DNA of 48,026 nt from Nostoc sp. NMS7 (GCF_017115085.1 NZ_JABXKJ010000174.1:1-48026); one strand, 5' to 3'; numbered from the stretch's first letter, positions 39,752 through 47,111 are shown. Numbers and translations are program-made. The notes: a model not told the origin generated them from the sequence alone.

Positions 39752-40092
39752 TTTTTACTTTCGTCTATCTCTTGTATATAACGTCCTGCCGCACCCACCG
39801 TGTATCCCAAAGGGATTGCATAGACTGTAATTTCTGGCTTAAATACCAATGACACTAATCCGATTATTGCCCCAAACAAGCAGCCATTTAAACAAATTAC
39901 CAGCAATTTACTTTTGGGTTTCTCTTCTGCATCCAAGGTTACTTGCGCTAGAACTGCATTGTTTTCTAGCTGATCAATAAATACATCAATCGAATTGCCA
40001 GATACTTTCTCAATTCTTTGTATAGCTTCATTGTCTTTCTTGACTGGGCTAGAAGCTAACTCTTTCAAAACTTCCACCAATTCTACACTCAT
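39748..40092 (-). CDS. small membrane protein
   Basis: A 114-aa product. An acidic helical N-terminus (IDVFIDQLENNAVLAQVTLD) is followed by two membrane segments (LLVICLNGCLFGAIIGLVSL; ITVYAIPLGYTVGAAGRYI). Operon position between a larger membrane protein and the KOW-like protein. Unknown. Confidence 0.75.
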   Translation of the reverse strand: MSVELVEVLKELASSPVKKDNEAIQRIEKVSGNSIDVFIDQLENNAVLAQVTLDAEEKPKSKLLVICLNGCLFGAIIGLVSLVFKPEITVYAIPLGYTVGAAGRYIQEIDESKK

Positions 40093-40095
40093 CTT

Positions 40096-40779
40096 TTACT
40101 TTTTTGTATACTTCCAAATCGCAAAGCCAGTTTCCCCAGCAATCATCGACAGCAAGTCATAAATAAAGCACCCAAATATTTCACTGGGGTCGCTATAACG
40201 CCAAGGGTTACGCCCAACGAATGTAGTGATAATGTCAAAAACCCAGAAGAATATAGCAATCCCCGCCCCGGTGCGTCGTTCCTTCATTCCTGCACGTTTA
40301 TAGTCTCCCCACAGTGCTTGGGATAAGTCGATTTTTCCTGTTGGTTTGGAGGGTAATTCGTATTGTTGCGAGTCCTGAAACTCAACTTTCGCTTGGTCTG
40401 GTCGCTTCCCTCTTAAGGTTTTCGCCTCCATGATTTGCACCAAGGCACTCATAGAAAAGCTAATCCAGAAAAATAAATTAAAGGGTAGCTTTATCCAACC
40501 AATCCAGCTTATCCATCCGTCCTCATACCAAGGAAACATGGGAACACCTTGAAATAATGTCTGCCAAATCCCATCGGTACTAAGAAGCGTTCCAAAGATA
40601 AACCCGATCGCGCCAATTATCCTAGTTCCCGAAGCACCTGGGGTCAAGAATTGCTCCAGTACAGTACTCAGAAAGATGAAGGGAACGGAGATAATAGTGA
40701 CAAAGGTTTCAGCCAACATCTCAAAAAAATTAGGCGTTCTCTTGGGGTCAATCTCTCTGCCATTTTGATCGAGTACCAT
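40096..40779 (-). CDS. multi-pass membrane protein
   Basis: A 227-aa product with at least four hydrophobic segments (FVTIISVPFIFLSTVLEQFL; IIGAIGFIFGTLLSTDGIW; LPFNLFFWISFSMSALV; GAGIAIFFWVFDIITTFVG). The hydrophilic loop near residues 120-160 is basic. It is adjacent to single-pass membrane genes and may form with them and the ATPase a membrane complex. No family recognised. Confidence 0.8.
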   Translation of the reverse strand: MVLDQNGREIDPKRTPNFFEMLAETFVTIISVPFIFLSTVLEQFLTPGASGTRIIGAIGFIFGTLLSTDGIWQTLFQGVPMFPWYEDGWISWIGWIKLPFNLFFWISFSMSALVQIMEAKTLRGKRPDQAKVEFQDSQQYELPSKPTGKIDLSQALWGDYKRAGMKERRTGAGIAIFFWVFDIITTFVGRNPWRYSDPSEIFGCFIYDLLSMIAGETGFAIWKYTKK

Positions 40780-41166
40780 CTAATCCGCCTTACAAACATT
40801 TTTGTAGTGATACTTCCACAGCCATTTGCGATTCTCGATTTTCCCAATACACCGCCCAGCACTGTCATACACAATTACCGTTTCATCATTCAAATATCCT
40901 GTGGTGTCTGGTTTGGGGTTGCGCTTGGGAGTGTCAAGATATCGCACAAACTTGAGCTTTTTGAATTCGGGCATGATTCCCAACTCATCCAACTTTTTAG
41001 CTGTAATCGCCTTTTGCTGCGATCGCCATTGCGACAACTCCTCCGACTTCTGTAAGTTGAATTTCGCAAATCCCAACGGGATGCCTAGCAATAAGGGGGA
41101 AGCAATCAATGCCAATCCGATCGCTCCCAAAATTGTTGGTGACTGATACTTGCTATTGATTAACAT
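40780..41166 (-). CDS. single-pass membrane protein
   Basis: A 128-aa product with a near-N-terminal membrane segment (ILGAIGLALIASPLLLGIPL) and a soluble, basic C-terminal domain (YHYKNVCKAD end). The layout is that of an anchored periplasmic or cytoplasmic assembly factor. One base from the next gene. Confidence 0.7.
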   Translation of the reverse strand: MLINSKYQSPTILGAIGLALIASPLLLGIPLGFAKFNLQKSEELSQWRSQQKAITAKKLDELGIMPEFKKLKFVRYLDTPKRNPKPDTTGYLNDETVIVYDSAGRCIGKIENRKWLWKYHYKNVCKAD

Positions 41167-41435
41167 CCTTTTAACTGCTCAACAAGTGCTTGAATAAGTC
41201 CCAGTTTGTCGGCATCGGGAATACGAACTTCAGTATCTTCGGTGAGCGATTTAACTCTATCACTGACTGATTCATCTACACCTAGCCAGAGGTAATAAGC
41301 AAGTTTTTGAATCATCCAAAGTCGTTCAGCATTGCTTAGTCCTTGCAACTGGCTCCCCCAAAGTTGCTCCATCTCTGATAACAAACTATTGTCACTAAGG
41401 GTAAAGTTTGTCCAATATCCAAGAAGTCTAGGCAT
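41160..41435 (-). CDS. small soluble protein
   Basis: A 91-aa helical product (MPRLLGYWTNFTLSDNSLLS) containing a repeated amphipathic pattern. Overlaps its downstream neighbour by seven bases and its upstream one by eight. Unknown function in the ATPase operon. Confidence 0.7.
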   Translation of the reverse strand: MPRLLGYWTNFTLSDNSLLSEMEQLWGSQLQGLSNAERLWMIQKLAYYLWLGVDESVSDRVKSLTEDTEVRIPDADKLGLIQALVEQLKGC

Positions 41436-41607
41436 TTTTTGTATTCTTAGAGAAAAACCAAGCTACTGCGATCGCACAAACAGCGATCGCACTTACTGAA
41501 CCTGCCAATACTCCCACCATTGGGTCAACATTAATTTGACGGGCGATCACTACTCCAGATGTAGACGCTAAGGCGCTTGTCCCAACTCCCGCCGACACGC
41601 CAAACAT
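41428..41607 (-). CDS. 59-aa membrane protein, or C-terminus of a recoded fusion
   Basis: From ATG 41605-41607 to TAG 41428-41430. It is strongly hydrophobic, with two segments (MFGVSAGVGTSALASTSGVV; MVGVLAGSVSAIAVCAIAVA). The same frame is open upstream to beyond 41736 without a start codon and reads sensibly (GSFQELAATIATEDGGIIGR). It meets the 190-aa gene's frame at a T-TTT-TTG run. It may therefore be the membrane anchor of a longer -1 frameshift product, or of a gene split by a homopolymer error. Confidence 0.6.
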   Translation of the reverse strand: MFGVSAGVGTSALASTSGVVIARQINVDPMVGVLAGSVSAIAVCAIAVAWFFSKNTKNA

Positions 41608-41633
41608 TAAGTAGTTAGCGCATTTAATTTGCT

Positions 41634-42203
41634 CTACTTCTTGTCGGACGGCGCGGCCAATAATCCCACCGTCCTCTGTGGCGATTGTGGCAGCAAGTTC
41701 TTGGAAGCTGCCCCTAGTATTACTTGCTGCAAAAAAGTTTTCCCCGTTGCTCCCACGCGACTACCCAGAATAACTTTTCTGGCAACATCGATTGACTCTG
41801 CTACTTCTGGGGAAGTTAACACCGCTTCACTGTTAATTGCAGCTGCAAGCAGAGGATAGTAGGCTTGCGAGTACTGAATGGCATCTTGCAAAACCTTGTC
41901 TTGTAGAATTCCAGCAGTTAGTTGATGGTTAAAATCTGCGCCCAACGCTGACTGTTGGGTTAAGAGTCCTTCCATGTCCGGTTCTGCTTCTTGGGGAAGT
42001 TGTCCAGTTCTGGCATACTCAACGGCTTCTCCCAATGGGTAGCCCTGTTTTATTAGAGCGTAGGCATTCTCTACAAATCTTGCCGTTTCTTCGCTTAATT
42101 CGGTTTCGTCAGGAAGTCCTGCGACTTGCAAAATTGCGGTGATTTGTCCGACACTTTCGCATCCTGCTAGGCGTTTCTTTAAGTCTTGTTTCGTAATCGG
42201 CAT
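41634..42203 (-). CDS. 190-aa helical protein, 3' end possibly out of frame
   Basis: A 189-aa product from ATG 42203 (MPITKQDLKKRLAGCESVGQ). Mostly helical with many Ala and Glu. After GSRVGATGKTF, at T-TTT-TTG (41730-41736, minus strand), the annotated frame gives a Pro/Ser/Gln-rich tail, while the -1 frame gives a natural-looking sequence leading to two membrane segments. Its first 95 bases overlap the HTH gene upstream. Unknown function. Confidence 0.65.
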   Translation of the reverse strand: MPITKQDLKKRLAGCESVGQITAILQVAGLPDETELSEETARFVENAYALIKQGYPLGEAVEYARTGQLPQEAEPDMEGLLTQQSALGADFNHQLTAGILQDKVLQDAIQYSQAYYPLLAAAINSEAVLTSPEVAESIDVARKVILGSRVGATGKTFLQQVILGAASKNLLPQSPQRTVGLLAAPSDKK

Positions 42204-42498
42204 AGGGTGTTAGTCCTTCTTCAGTTAGTTTGTTGATTAGGCTTTCGCCCAGGTAATCGTATGAGCGCCAATCTCTTAGCACGTCGAAGGCATGGCGCTG
42301 GCGATCGCTATAAATCCTTGTTCTTTTTGATAACTGCAACTCTGGGCAGCATTTAGCCAATAGAGCTTTGTCGCGCTTGAATGTGGCAGGTGATATATCC
42401 AAATAATCGATTAACTCTGCTGTGCGCCACGTTTTGACAATTTTCCCGGTTGTAAGGTTTGTGAAGCTGGCTTCTACTGCAATTCTCTTAGTTGGCAC
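42109..42498 (-). CDS. HTH regulator, first gene of the membrane/ATPase operon
   Basis: A 129-aa product. TWRTAELIDYLDISPATFKR then DKALLAKCCP is a helix-turn-helix. The last about 30 residues overlap the next gene in another frame and may not be native. The gene is preceded by a 20-bp-arm inverted repeat at 42522-42572, a likely operator. It probably regulates the operon 42498-36684. Confidence 0.7.
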   Translation of the reverse strand: MPTKRIAVEASFTNLTTGKIVKTWRTAELIDYLDISPATFKRDKALLAKCCPELQLSKRTRIYSDRQRHAFDVLRDWRSYDYLGESLINKLTEEGLTPYADYETRLKETPSRMRKCRTNHRNFASRRTS

Positions 42499-42521
42499 GA
42501 GCCGATTATGAGCATTAGGTT

Positions 42522-42572
42522 AGCTATGAGTGAGCCAATAATAGAAGCTCCGTTATCGGCTCACCCATAGCT
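42522..42572. promoter_or_regulatory. large imperfect inverted repeat upstream of the ATPase operon
   Basis: The arms AGCTATGAGTGAGCCAATAA and TTATCGGCTCACCCATAGCT match at 18 of 20 positions, separated by 11 bases, and lie 24 bases before the ATG at 42498. It could be a tandem operator for the HTH protein or a leader hairpin. Confidence 0.6.
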
Positions 42573-42584
42573 CTACAATAAAAA

Positions 42585-42602
42585 ACCCAGATTCATCTGG
42601 GT
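42585..42602 (-). terminator. rho-independent terminator
   Basis: On the minus strand ACCCAGA-TGAA-TCTGGGT followed by TTTTT. It lies after the stop of the gene at 42632-42895 and separates that operon from the ATPase operon. Confidence 0.85.
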
Positions 42603-42631
42603 AGTCACAGAGGCAGTAACATTGTTACTAG

Positions 42632-42895
42632 CTAAATTACTTCTTCTAGCTCTGTGTAATATTCTGCTTTTTCAAAATCAAACCAGGGACGACCTACCAT
42701 TTGCCATTTCCCATCACCGTGATAAACATAAGGATAGGCATAGTACTCTACTGGCTCATCATGAATTCTACAAAAATGAGCAGAGTAAATATATCCTATT
42801 TCCCCAGGTAATGTTTTTTCATTGGCACTCTCTTGCGTAAGCCTGAAAAATACTTCTACTTGGGTTTCTGCTGCAACTTCAAGAGATATTTTCAT
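42632..42895 (-). CDS. small unknown protein
   Basis: An 87-aa beta-rich, Tyr- and Glu-rich product (YYAYPYVYHGDGKWQMVGRP). Coupled by four bases (ATGA) to the HTH gene upstream and followed by a terminator. Unknown. Confidence 0.7.
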   Translation of the reverse strand: MKISLEVAAETQVEVFFRLTQESANEKTLPGEIGYIYSAHFCRIHDEPVEYYAYPYVYHGDGKWQMVGRPWFDFEKAEYYTELEEVI

Positions 42896-43089
42896 TGTGC
42901 TATCGTTAGTTGTGAAAGTTCCTTGTCAATTCTTTCAGCCAGGATATATGCCATTGAAGGCGGGTTCCTATATCCAGTCGCTTCTTCAGAAAATGCCCAT
43001 CTTCTTGCGGCTGCTTCAGTTACTCCGAATTCTGAAGCTAATTTAAGATAGCTCCATTTATGCTTTCTCATTAGCTCGATAGGGTTCAT
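42892..43089 (-). CDS. small HTH protein
   Basis: A 65-aa product: KLASEFGVTEAAARRWAF is a helix-turn-helix, followed by a C-terminal helix. It opens a two-gene operon and faces a spacer with hairpins, so autoregulation is plausible. Confidence 0.7.
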   Translation of the reverse strand: MNPIELMRKHKWSYLKLASEFGVTEAAARRWAFSEEATGYRNPPSMAYILAERIDKELSQLTIAQ

Positions 43090-43133
43090 ACTTGTAATGC
43101 TCCTGCCATAGGTTAGGTCTGTGGTTGGGGAAG

Positions 43134-43251
43134 TCCTAGCATCTTGTCCATGCTAGGGCGCTTTAAGAAAAAAGCTCTCGCTTATTGACCGCGATCACCT
43201 TCAACTTTGCTGATATGGTAGCATAGTTAAAGTAAATTTGTTTTACTTTAA
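43134..43251. promoter_or_regulatory. divergent regulatory region with two perfect inverted repeats
   Basis: CCTAGCAT-CTTGTCC-ATGCTAGG (about 43134-43156) and TTAAAGTAAA (43227-43236) with TTTACTTTAA (43242-43251) lie between the minus-strand HTH gene and the plus-strand gene at 43296. The second is a likely repressor site; the first a leader hairpin. Confidence 0.55.
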
Positions 43252-43295
43252 GGTAGAATTGATTTAATAACCAAATAGCTGATAACTATGCACTA

Positions 43296-43814
43296 ATGGC
43301 TTACCAGTTCAATCTCTCGTACTATTACGTCACTCCGGAAAATAATGAAAAGCTTGATATTTTCAGTAAAGCATCGGGTGATTCTAGGCAAACGCTAATT
43401 ATGCAATACGTCCGGGGATGGCTGGGACGAAACCGACCTTACTACACCAACCTAGCAAGATTAGATTTTACCAAACGAGAGATTGAGGCTAGTGAGTGGA
43501 TAGATGTAGTCATCAATCAGGGATTTGAGGGTTTACCTGATTATAGAAGCCCAATACAGGATGGGGATGTTCCACCAAATCCATTAGGGCATATTGTTTT
43601 ACTTGGAGTGATGGATAAACAAGTAATCAATTACATACACCTAACAAAGCAAAACTACATTTTACTCAAAACCGCGATTTATTTTGATGGGTCAAGGATT
43701 GCTCAGTATCTTTCTAAGATCATCCACGAGCATTTACAACGCAACTGGGATGCACTATACGCCCCCCAAATTAAAGCAGAAAACTCAAATGATTGGCTAA
43801 AAGGAGAAAAATAA
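43296..43814 (+). CDS. unknown protein
   Basis: A 172-aa product (MAYQFNLSYYYVTPENNEKL). It has an RHH-like or helical N-terminus (GDSRQTLIMQYVRGWLGRNR) and a C-terminal helical domain. The next gene starts immediately after its stop. First gene of a plus-strand set; no family recognised. Confidence 0.75.
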   Translation: MAYQFNLSYYYVTPENNEKLDIFSKASGDSRQTLIMQYVRGWLGRNRPYYTNLARLDFTKREIEASEWIDVVINQGFEGLPDYRSPIQDGDVPPNPLGHIVLLGVMDKQVINYIHLTKQNYILLKTAIYFDGSRIAQYLSKIIHEHLQRNWDALYAPQIKAENSNDWLKGEK

Positions 43815-44147
43815 ATGGTAACAACACAAGCAAGCGAACTAACCCTAGAGAAAGTCACTGAAGCGATCGCACTTATTCTTGAGGAATTGGGCGAACCGCA
43901 AGCCGATGCACAACGCCAAGCACTTTCAGCTTTCAATTCCGGCGATCATGCAAGAGTAAAAAGATTGTCGTTAACCTATCCAACTGATTATTTTTGCAAG
44001 TCACTGGGATATTTAGGAGGAGCGTTAAAACTGACACCCAACACTGACACTATATTAGTTGAGAGTATCCGCGCAGCTGTAGACCATAGTAGAGAGGTAA
44101 GGCTACAAAATCTAGGTCAGGAAATTAGCGGAATTTTAAGTTTTTAA
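43815..44147 (+). CDS. small helical protein
   Basis: A 110-aa product (LEKVTEAIALILEELGEPQA) adjacent to and coupled with the gene at 43296. Two helical hairpins are likely. Unknown. Confidence 0.75.
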   Translation: MVTTQASELTLEKVTEAIALILEELGEPQADAQRQALSAFNSGDHARVKRLSLTYPTDYFCKSLGYLGGALKLTPNTDTILVESIRAAVDHSREVRLQNLGQEISGILSF

Positions 44148-44178
44148 CTGCGTAGTTTACCGCCGCAGGCATCGCCCT

Positions 44179-44298
44179 ATGACCACCCAGCAACGACTAG
44201 AAGAAATTCAACAAAAGTTTGCCCTTCTTGGGTGGATACCCAGAGAAGACCTGTTGTGGCTCATGGAGACATTGGCGCAGATGTGCAAAGATGGGTAG
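44179..44298 (+). CDS. 39-aa protein
   Basis: ATG 44179 to TAG 44296-44298: TTQQRLEEIQQKFALLGWIP, then LLWLMETLAQM. Amphipathic helix with Trp; preceded by a GCATCGCC repeat rather than a clear ribosome binding site. Confidence 0.45.
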   Translation: MTTQQRLEEIQQKFALLGWIPREDLLWLMETLAQMCKDG

Positions 44299-44344
44299 CG
44301 ATCGCAATTTATTTCAATTTCTGGTAAAATACTTCCAATAACAA

Positions 44345-44374
44345 AACCCGGCAAGCGTCGAAAACTACCGGGTT
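44345..44374. terminator. inverted repeat AACCCGG...CCGGGTT
   Basis: Seven-bp perfect arms with a 16-base spacer between the 39-aa gene and the gene at 44426. Weak terminator or attenuator; no U run on the plus strand. Confidence 0.35.
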
Positions 44375-44425
44375 CTGTCTACTACTATCACTAGCTTGAC
44401 GAGCAATCGCCAAAGCCGATTTCTT

Positions 44426-44605
44426 ATGCCTACTTTAGCACCTCTTAAGACGATTGAGCAAGAAGCGATCGCAAAAAAAATTTTATATCTTCTCAACCAA
44501 CTCCCCCTCAAGGACAAACTAGAGGTGGAAGGAGAAGTGAGCCGCAGTATCAGCGAGGAATTAGCAGCCAAAAAACAAAAAACTCTCTTGTGGCAAGAAT
44601 CGTAA
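44426..44605 (+). CDS. 59-aa helical protein, probable N-terminal part of a split gene
   Basis: From ATG 44426 (MPTLAPLKTIEQEAIAKKIL), ending in TAA 44603-44605. Amphipathic helices (LLNQLPLKDKLEVEGEVSRS) then a Lys-rich A-run. A second frame, +1 to this one, opens at 44565 without a start and continues into the gene at 44709. The two may once have been one. Confidence 0.6.
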   Translation: MPTLAPLKTIEQEAIAKKILYLLNQLPLKDKLEVEGEVSRSISEELAAKKQKTLLWQES

Positions 44606-45320
44606 AAAGTGGTCAGAATGCCTTAAAGAGTCGGGTTTTGTCCCTCAAGATGCGGAAAAAAGAATTCGGCTCGTAAAGATTCCTAAATGGGTTTGGGGTG
44701 TTGGCACTTTGATGGTGTGTCAAATTGCCAGCCCAATCTATAGCGATATGCTGGATGACCTGATAAAGCAAGACAGCATCACTCAGGAATTAACCAAGTC
44801 GCGGATGGATGAAGTGCAGCAGGTACGAAAACTGGAGCGGATGGAGCGCAAAACGCACAAACAAGCTGAGGTAGAATCCAAGTTTTTGGAATGGAGCAAG
44901 AATATTCACGGTAAGCGAGTGCTGAATATTGTTGAGATCCCAGAGGCAGTTGGGAATGAGTTGGAGCAGATGTTTGCTGCATTTAAGAAAGCATCAGAAT
45001 GTAAAGCGGATTTCCCTTTGTTTGCATCTGAAATTGTGAATATATGCAGGGAATCCGAGAGGTGGATGGAGATTGAGGCATTAGCTGATTACAACGAAAC
45101 CACGGATATTACACCAGAAACGATACCCCTAAGCCAAGTAGGGAAAGGGATGGTGGTGAAAATTGTGGACAAAAATAGCGATCGCTTTAACCAACTAGCC
45201 ACAATTTCTTCTTACAACAACGGTAGCGGTTGGTGGGGGATTTTTGAATCAGAAGTCGGCAAGGATAACCCACAGGCAGAGTGGATTAAAACGCATCAAG
45301 TAGAGGTGGTGGCAATTTAA
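44565..45320 (+). CDS. unknown protein, N-terminal part lacks a start
   Basis: The frame reads from 44565 with protein-like sequence (KKWSECLKESGFVPQDAEKR; IRLVKIPKWVWGVGT) before the first normal start at TTG 44709 or ATG 44712. From there a 203-aa protein with a coiled coil (RMDEVQQVRKLERMERKTHK) and a C-terminal SH3-like domain (GKGMVVKIVDKNSDRFNQLA) is coded. The upstream open part suggests a +1 frameshift relative to 44426-44605, near A-runs at 44570-44582. It may be a split gene or error. Confidence 0.65.
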   Translation, partial: QPKNKKLSCGKNRKKWSECLKESGFVPQDAEKRIRLVKIPKWVWGVGTLMVCQIASPIYSDMLDDLIKQDSITQELTKSRMDEVQQVRKLERMERKTHKQAEVESKFLEWSKNIHGKRVLNIVEIPEAVGNELEQMFAAFKKASECKADFPLFASEIVNICRESERWMEIEALADYNETTDITPETIPLSQVGKGMVVKIVDKNSDRFNQLATISSYNNGSGWWGIFESEVGKDNPQAEWIKTHQVEVVAI

Positions 45321-45343
45321 GGGTCTAGATCAAGGTATGATAT

Positions 45344-45973
45344 ATGTCTAACGCCGATGATAGGATTGGATGGATCTACTTGATAAACGCTGTAGGGACT
45401 AATCGCTATAAGATTGGTAAAACTTCAAGTATAAGTAGAAGAGTTGCAGAATTAACTTATCAGTCTCCCTATCCTCTAGAGATTGTTATGTATTTTCAAA
45501 GTAATTACCCGTCAGCAGACGAACGCGCTTTGCATAGAAAATTTGCTAATAGCCGAGTACACGGTGAATGGTTTGAATTTGACTTTTTAACTACAGCAGA
45601 ATTTTACCCAATAGGAAGTTATACAATTTTGTCAGCAAAATACTTGAGTAAACTAAGTTTAGTAGCTTACTCAAAGCCTTCGTCTGATATCAAGAATGAA
45701 TTGAAAAGAACAATAATTAGATGTCTTGTTTCTCTTTTTAACAAAAATATTGGAGATATGTATATTACAGGTTTATACAAAGCACTAGAGAAAGGAATGA
45801 TCAGAGATAGTCAAGAAATTCAACAAGAATACAATACAAAAACATTATCGATTATAAATACAACTTTATTATACTGGCTTGAGGCAAGAGAGAAGAAGTA
45901 CGGGAAAGGTGCGCTTCACTGTCAAATTACTTATCAGAACTGTAATTCTCATGAGCCAAGTTCTGATAAGTAA
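45344..45973 (+). CDS. GIY-YIG superfamily protein (T5orf172/MUG113-like)
   Basis: A 209-aa product. GWIYLINAVGTNRYKIGKTS, then RRVAELTYQSPYPLEIVMYF and ERALHRKFANSRVHGEWFEF contain the IYLI, YKIG, arginine, histidine and glutamate signatures of the T5orf172 and MUG113 branch. The remaining 100 residues are helical and unknown. Such proteins are common in phages and plasmids as nucleases. Alone between unrelated genes. Confidence 0.85.
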   Translation: MSNADDRIGWIYLINAVGTNRYKIGKTSSISRRVAELTYQSPYPLEIVMYFQSNYPSADERALHRKFANSRVHGEWFEFDFLTTAEFYPIGSYTILSAKYLSKLSLVAYSKPSSDIKNELKRTIIRCLVSLFNKNIGDMYITGLYKALEKGMIRDSQEIQQEYNTKTLSIINTTLLYWLEAREKKYGKGALHCQITYQNCNSHEPSSDK

Positions 45974-46000
45974 ACTGAGTATATTAATCTATCAGGAATG

Positions 46001-46030
46001 CGATCGCCCGCCGCAGGCATCGCATCGCAG
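46001..46030. repeat. GCGATGCC-type repeat copy
   Basis: GCGATCGCCCGCCGCAGGCATCGCATCGCAG, split here by family features: HIP1 joined to the CCGCCGCAGGCATCGC repeat core also seen at 18952 and 44160. Confidence 0.5.
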
Positions 46031-46037
46031 AAAAGCA

Positions 46038-46334
46038 ATGACCGAAGATATCGATACATCTCTTGCAATCGACAAACCTGGAGTACGAAGTCTTACCACG
46101 ACTTCACAACTCCAGACCCAAATTGACCTGTGTGCTGCTGATGTGATAACTCTGCAACAATTCTATCTTTACGTTGGTACGGAACTTGGCGCACTCACTG
46201 AAAACGATTGGGATTACTTGCAGCAAAACAACTGCATACCCTCAGAGGAAATGGTGCGATCGCTCTTGGCGAAAATAGATAGCTGGCAGGTTGTGGATAC
46301 CAGTAAGTTGCATCAATTAATACCAGTGGTGTGA
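46038..46334 (+). CDS. small unknown protein
   Basis: A 98-aa product from ATG 46038 (MTEDIDTSLAIDKPGVRSLT). Acidic with helical C-terminus. The upstream open part lies in repeat DNA and the previous gene. A hairpin covers its stop codon. Confidence 0.65.
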   Translation: MTEDIDTSLAIDKPGVRSLTTTSQLQTQIDLCAADVITLQQFYLYVGTELGALTENDWDYLQQNNCIPSEEMVRSLLAKIDSWQVVDTSKLHQLIPVV

Positions 46335-46356
46335 AAACTGACATTATCACACCACT
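46325..46356 (+). terminator. perfect 10-bp hairpin overlapping the stop
   Basis: AGTGGTGTGA (46325-46334) pairs with TCACACCACT (46347-46356); loop 12 bases. No U run, so termination is less certain. The GGAACCGTGGTTCC palindrome follows at about 46373. Confidence 0.55.
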
Positions 46357-46448
46357 TGAAATCCTGAGTTAAGGAACCGTGGTTCCTGAGAATTGGCTGA
46401 AAGTATTATGATTGCGTTAGGAAACTATAGACAGAGTGCGATCGCACT

Positions 46449-46679
46449 ATGAAGAATCGAATTGAAATAACCGTATCTGGCCCAACCGGATCGGGCAAGT
46501 CTATTGTCATGGCAGCAATAGACGGAGCATTAAAAAATCTAGGTGTAAACGTTCTTAGCGAAGATTTAGAAACGGAAAGGAATCTTAATAAACCAGACTC
46601 ACCATCTGATTGGGAGCTAAAAATGGTTAGAGATTCATACGTAGTTTTGAAAGAAGTGAATATTCCTAGAGAATTATAG
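46449..46679 (+). CDS. small P-loop protein
   Basis: A 76-aa product with a perfect Walker A, VSGPTGSGKSIVMAAIDGAL, near residues 9-28. It seems only the first half of a P-loop fold; the rest is short and acidic (ERNLNKPDSPSDWELKMVRD). Such mini P-loop proteins occur in phages, and their role is unknown. HIP1 stands immediately upstream. Confidence 0.8.
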   Translation: MKNRIEITVSGPTGSGKSIVMAAIDGALKNLGVNVLSEDLETERNLNKPDSPSDWELKMVRDSYVVLKEVNIPREL

Positions 46680-46717
46680 AAAGGAGTGGTGATGCTAACG
46701 TAAGGAAAGTACACGCT

Positions 46718-46936
46718 ATGAGCGAAGAATTGTGGATGTTTCTCGACAAAGGCTCGTTGATCAATAATTATGGAAGTTTGGATGATTGCTTGGAAATTGC
46801 TTTAGAGTATCTACGTTTCCCAAATTAACCTGATGACAGTTCAACTTTAGTCAAGTTATTGCAAGATTTGAAAAAGCTTTGCTTGAATTTGGGCAAATAC
46901 GAGAACGATGATTTTAGTATTTTTAAGGAAGGGTAG
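46718..46936 (+). pseudogene. small gene interrupted by an in-frame TAA
   Basis: The frame starts MSEELWMFLDKGSLINNYGS, reaches TAA at 46826-46828 after 36 codons and continues in the same frame as PDDSSTLVKLLQDLKKLCLN to TAG 46934-46936. The full 72-residue product would be helical. A single base change in the stop (CAA to TAA) is enough to explain it. Confidence 0.55.
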
Positions 46937-46998
46937 GCGATCATACATGACCCTCAAGCAAGTAGATTGTGGGCTATTCACCAAACAGTTCCTTAAAG

Positions 46999-47069
46999 GT
47001 CGGGCGAAGGAATCGAACAGGACTCTTTTCGACTGAACGCCGATTGTGCGACCACCACACTAACCCGTT
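46999..47069 (-). tRNA. tRNA-like sequence, possible degenerate tRNA-Glu (TTC)
   Basis: The minus strand has a good D arm (GTGT-GGTGGTC-GCAC), a possible anticodon arm with loop CGTTCAG (anticodon TTC) and a consensus T loop (TTCGATT). The acceptor stem pairs 5 of 7 and the T stem hardly pairs. Position 33 is G instead of U. I take it as a decayed or very divergent tRNA gene. No open gene covers it convincingly. Confidence 0.4.
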
Positions 47070-47111
47070 AATTTGTAAAATAACACAGAAGCTTTTTTGA
47101 GGTGTGATCGC

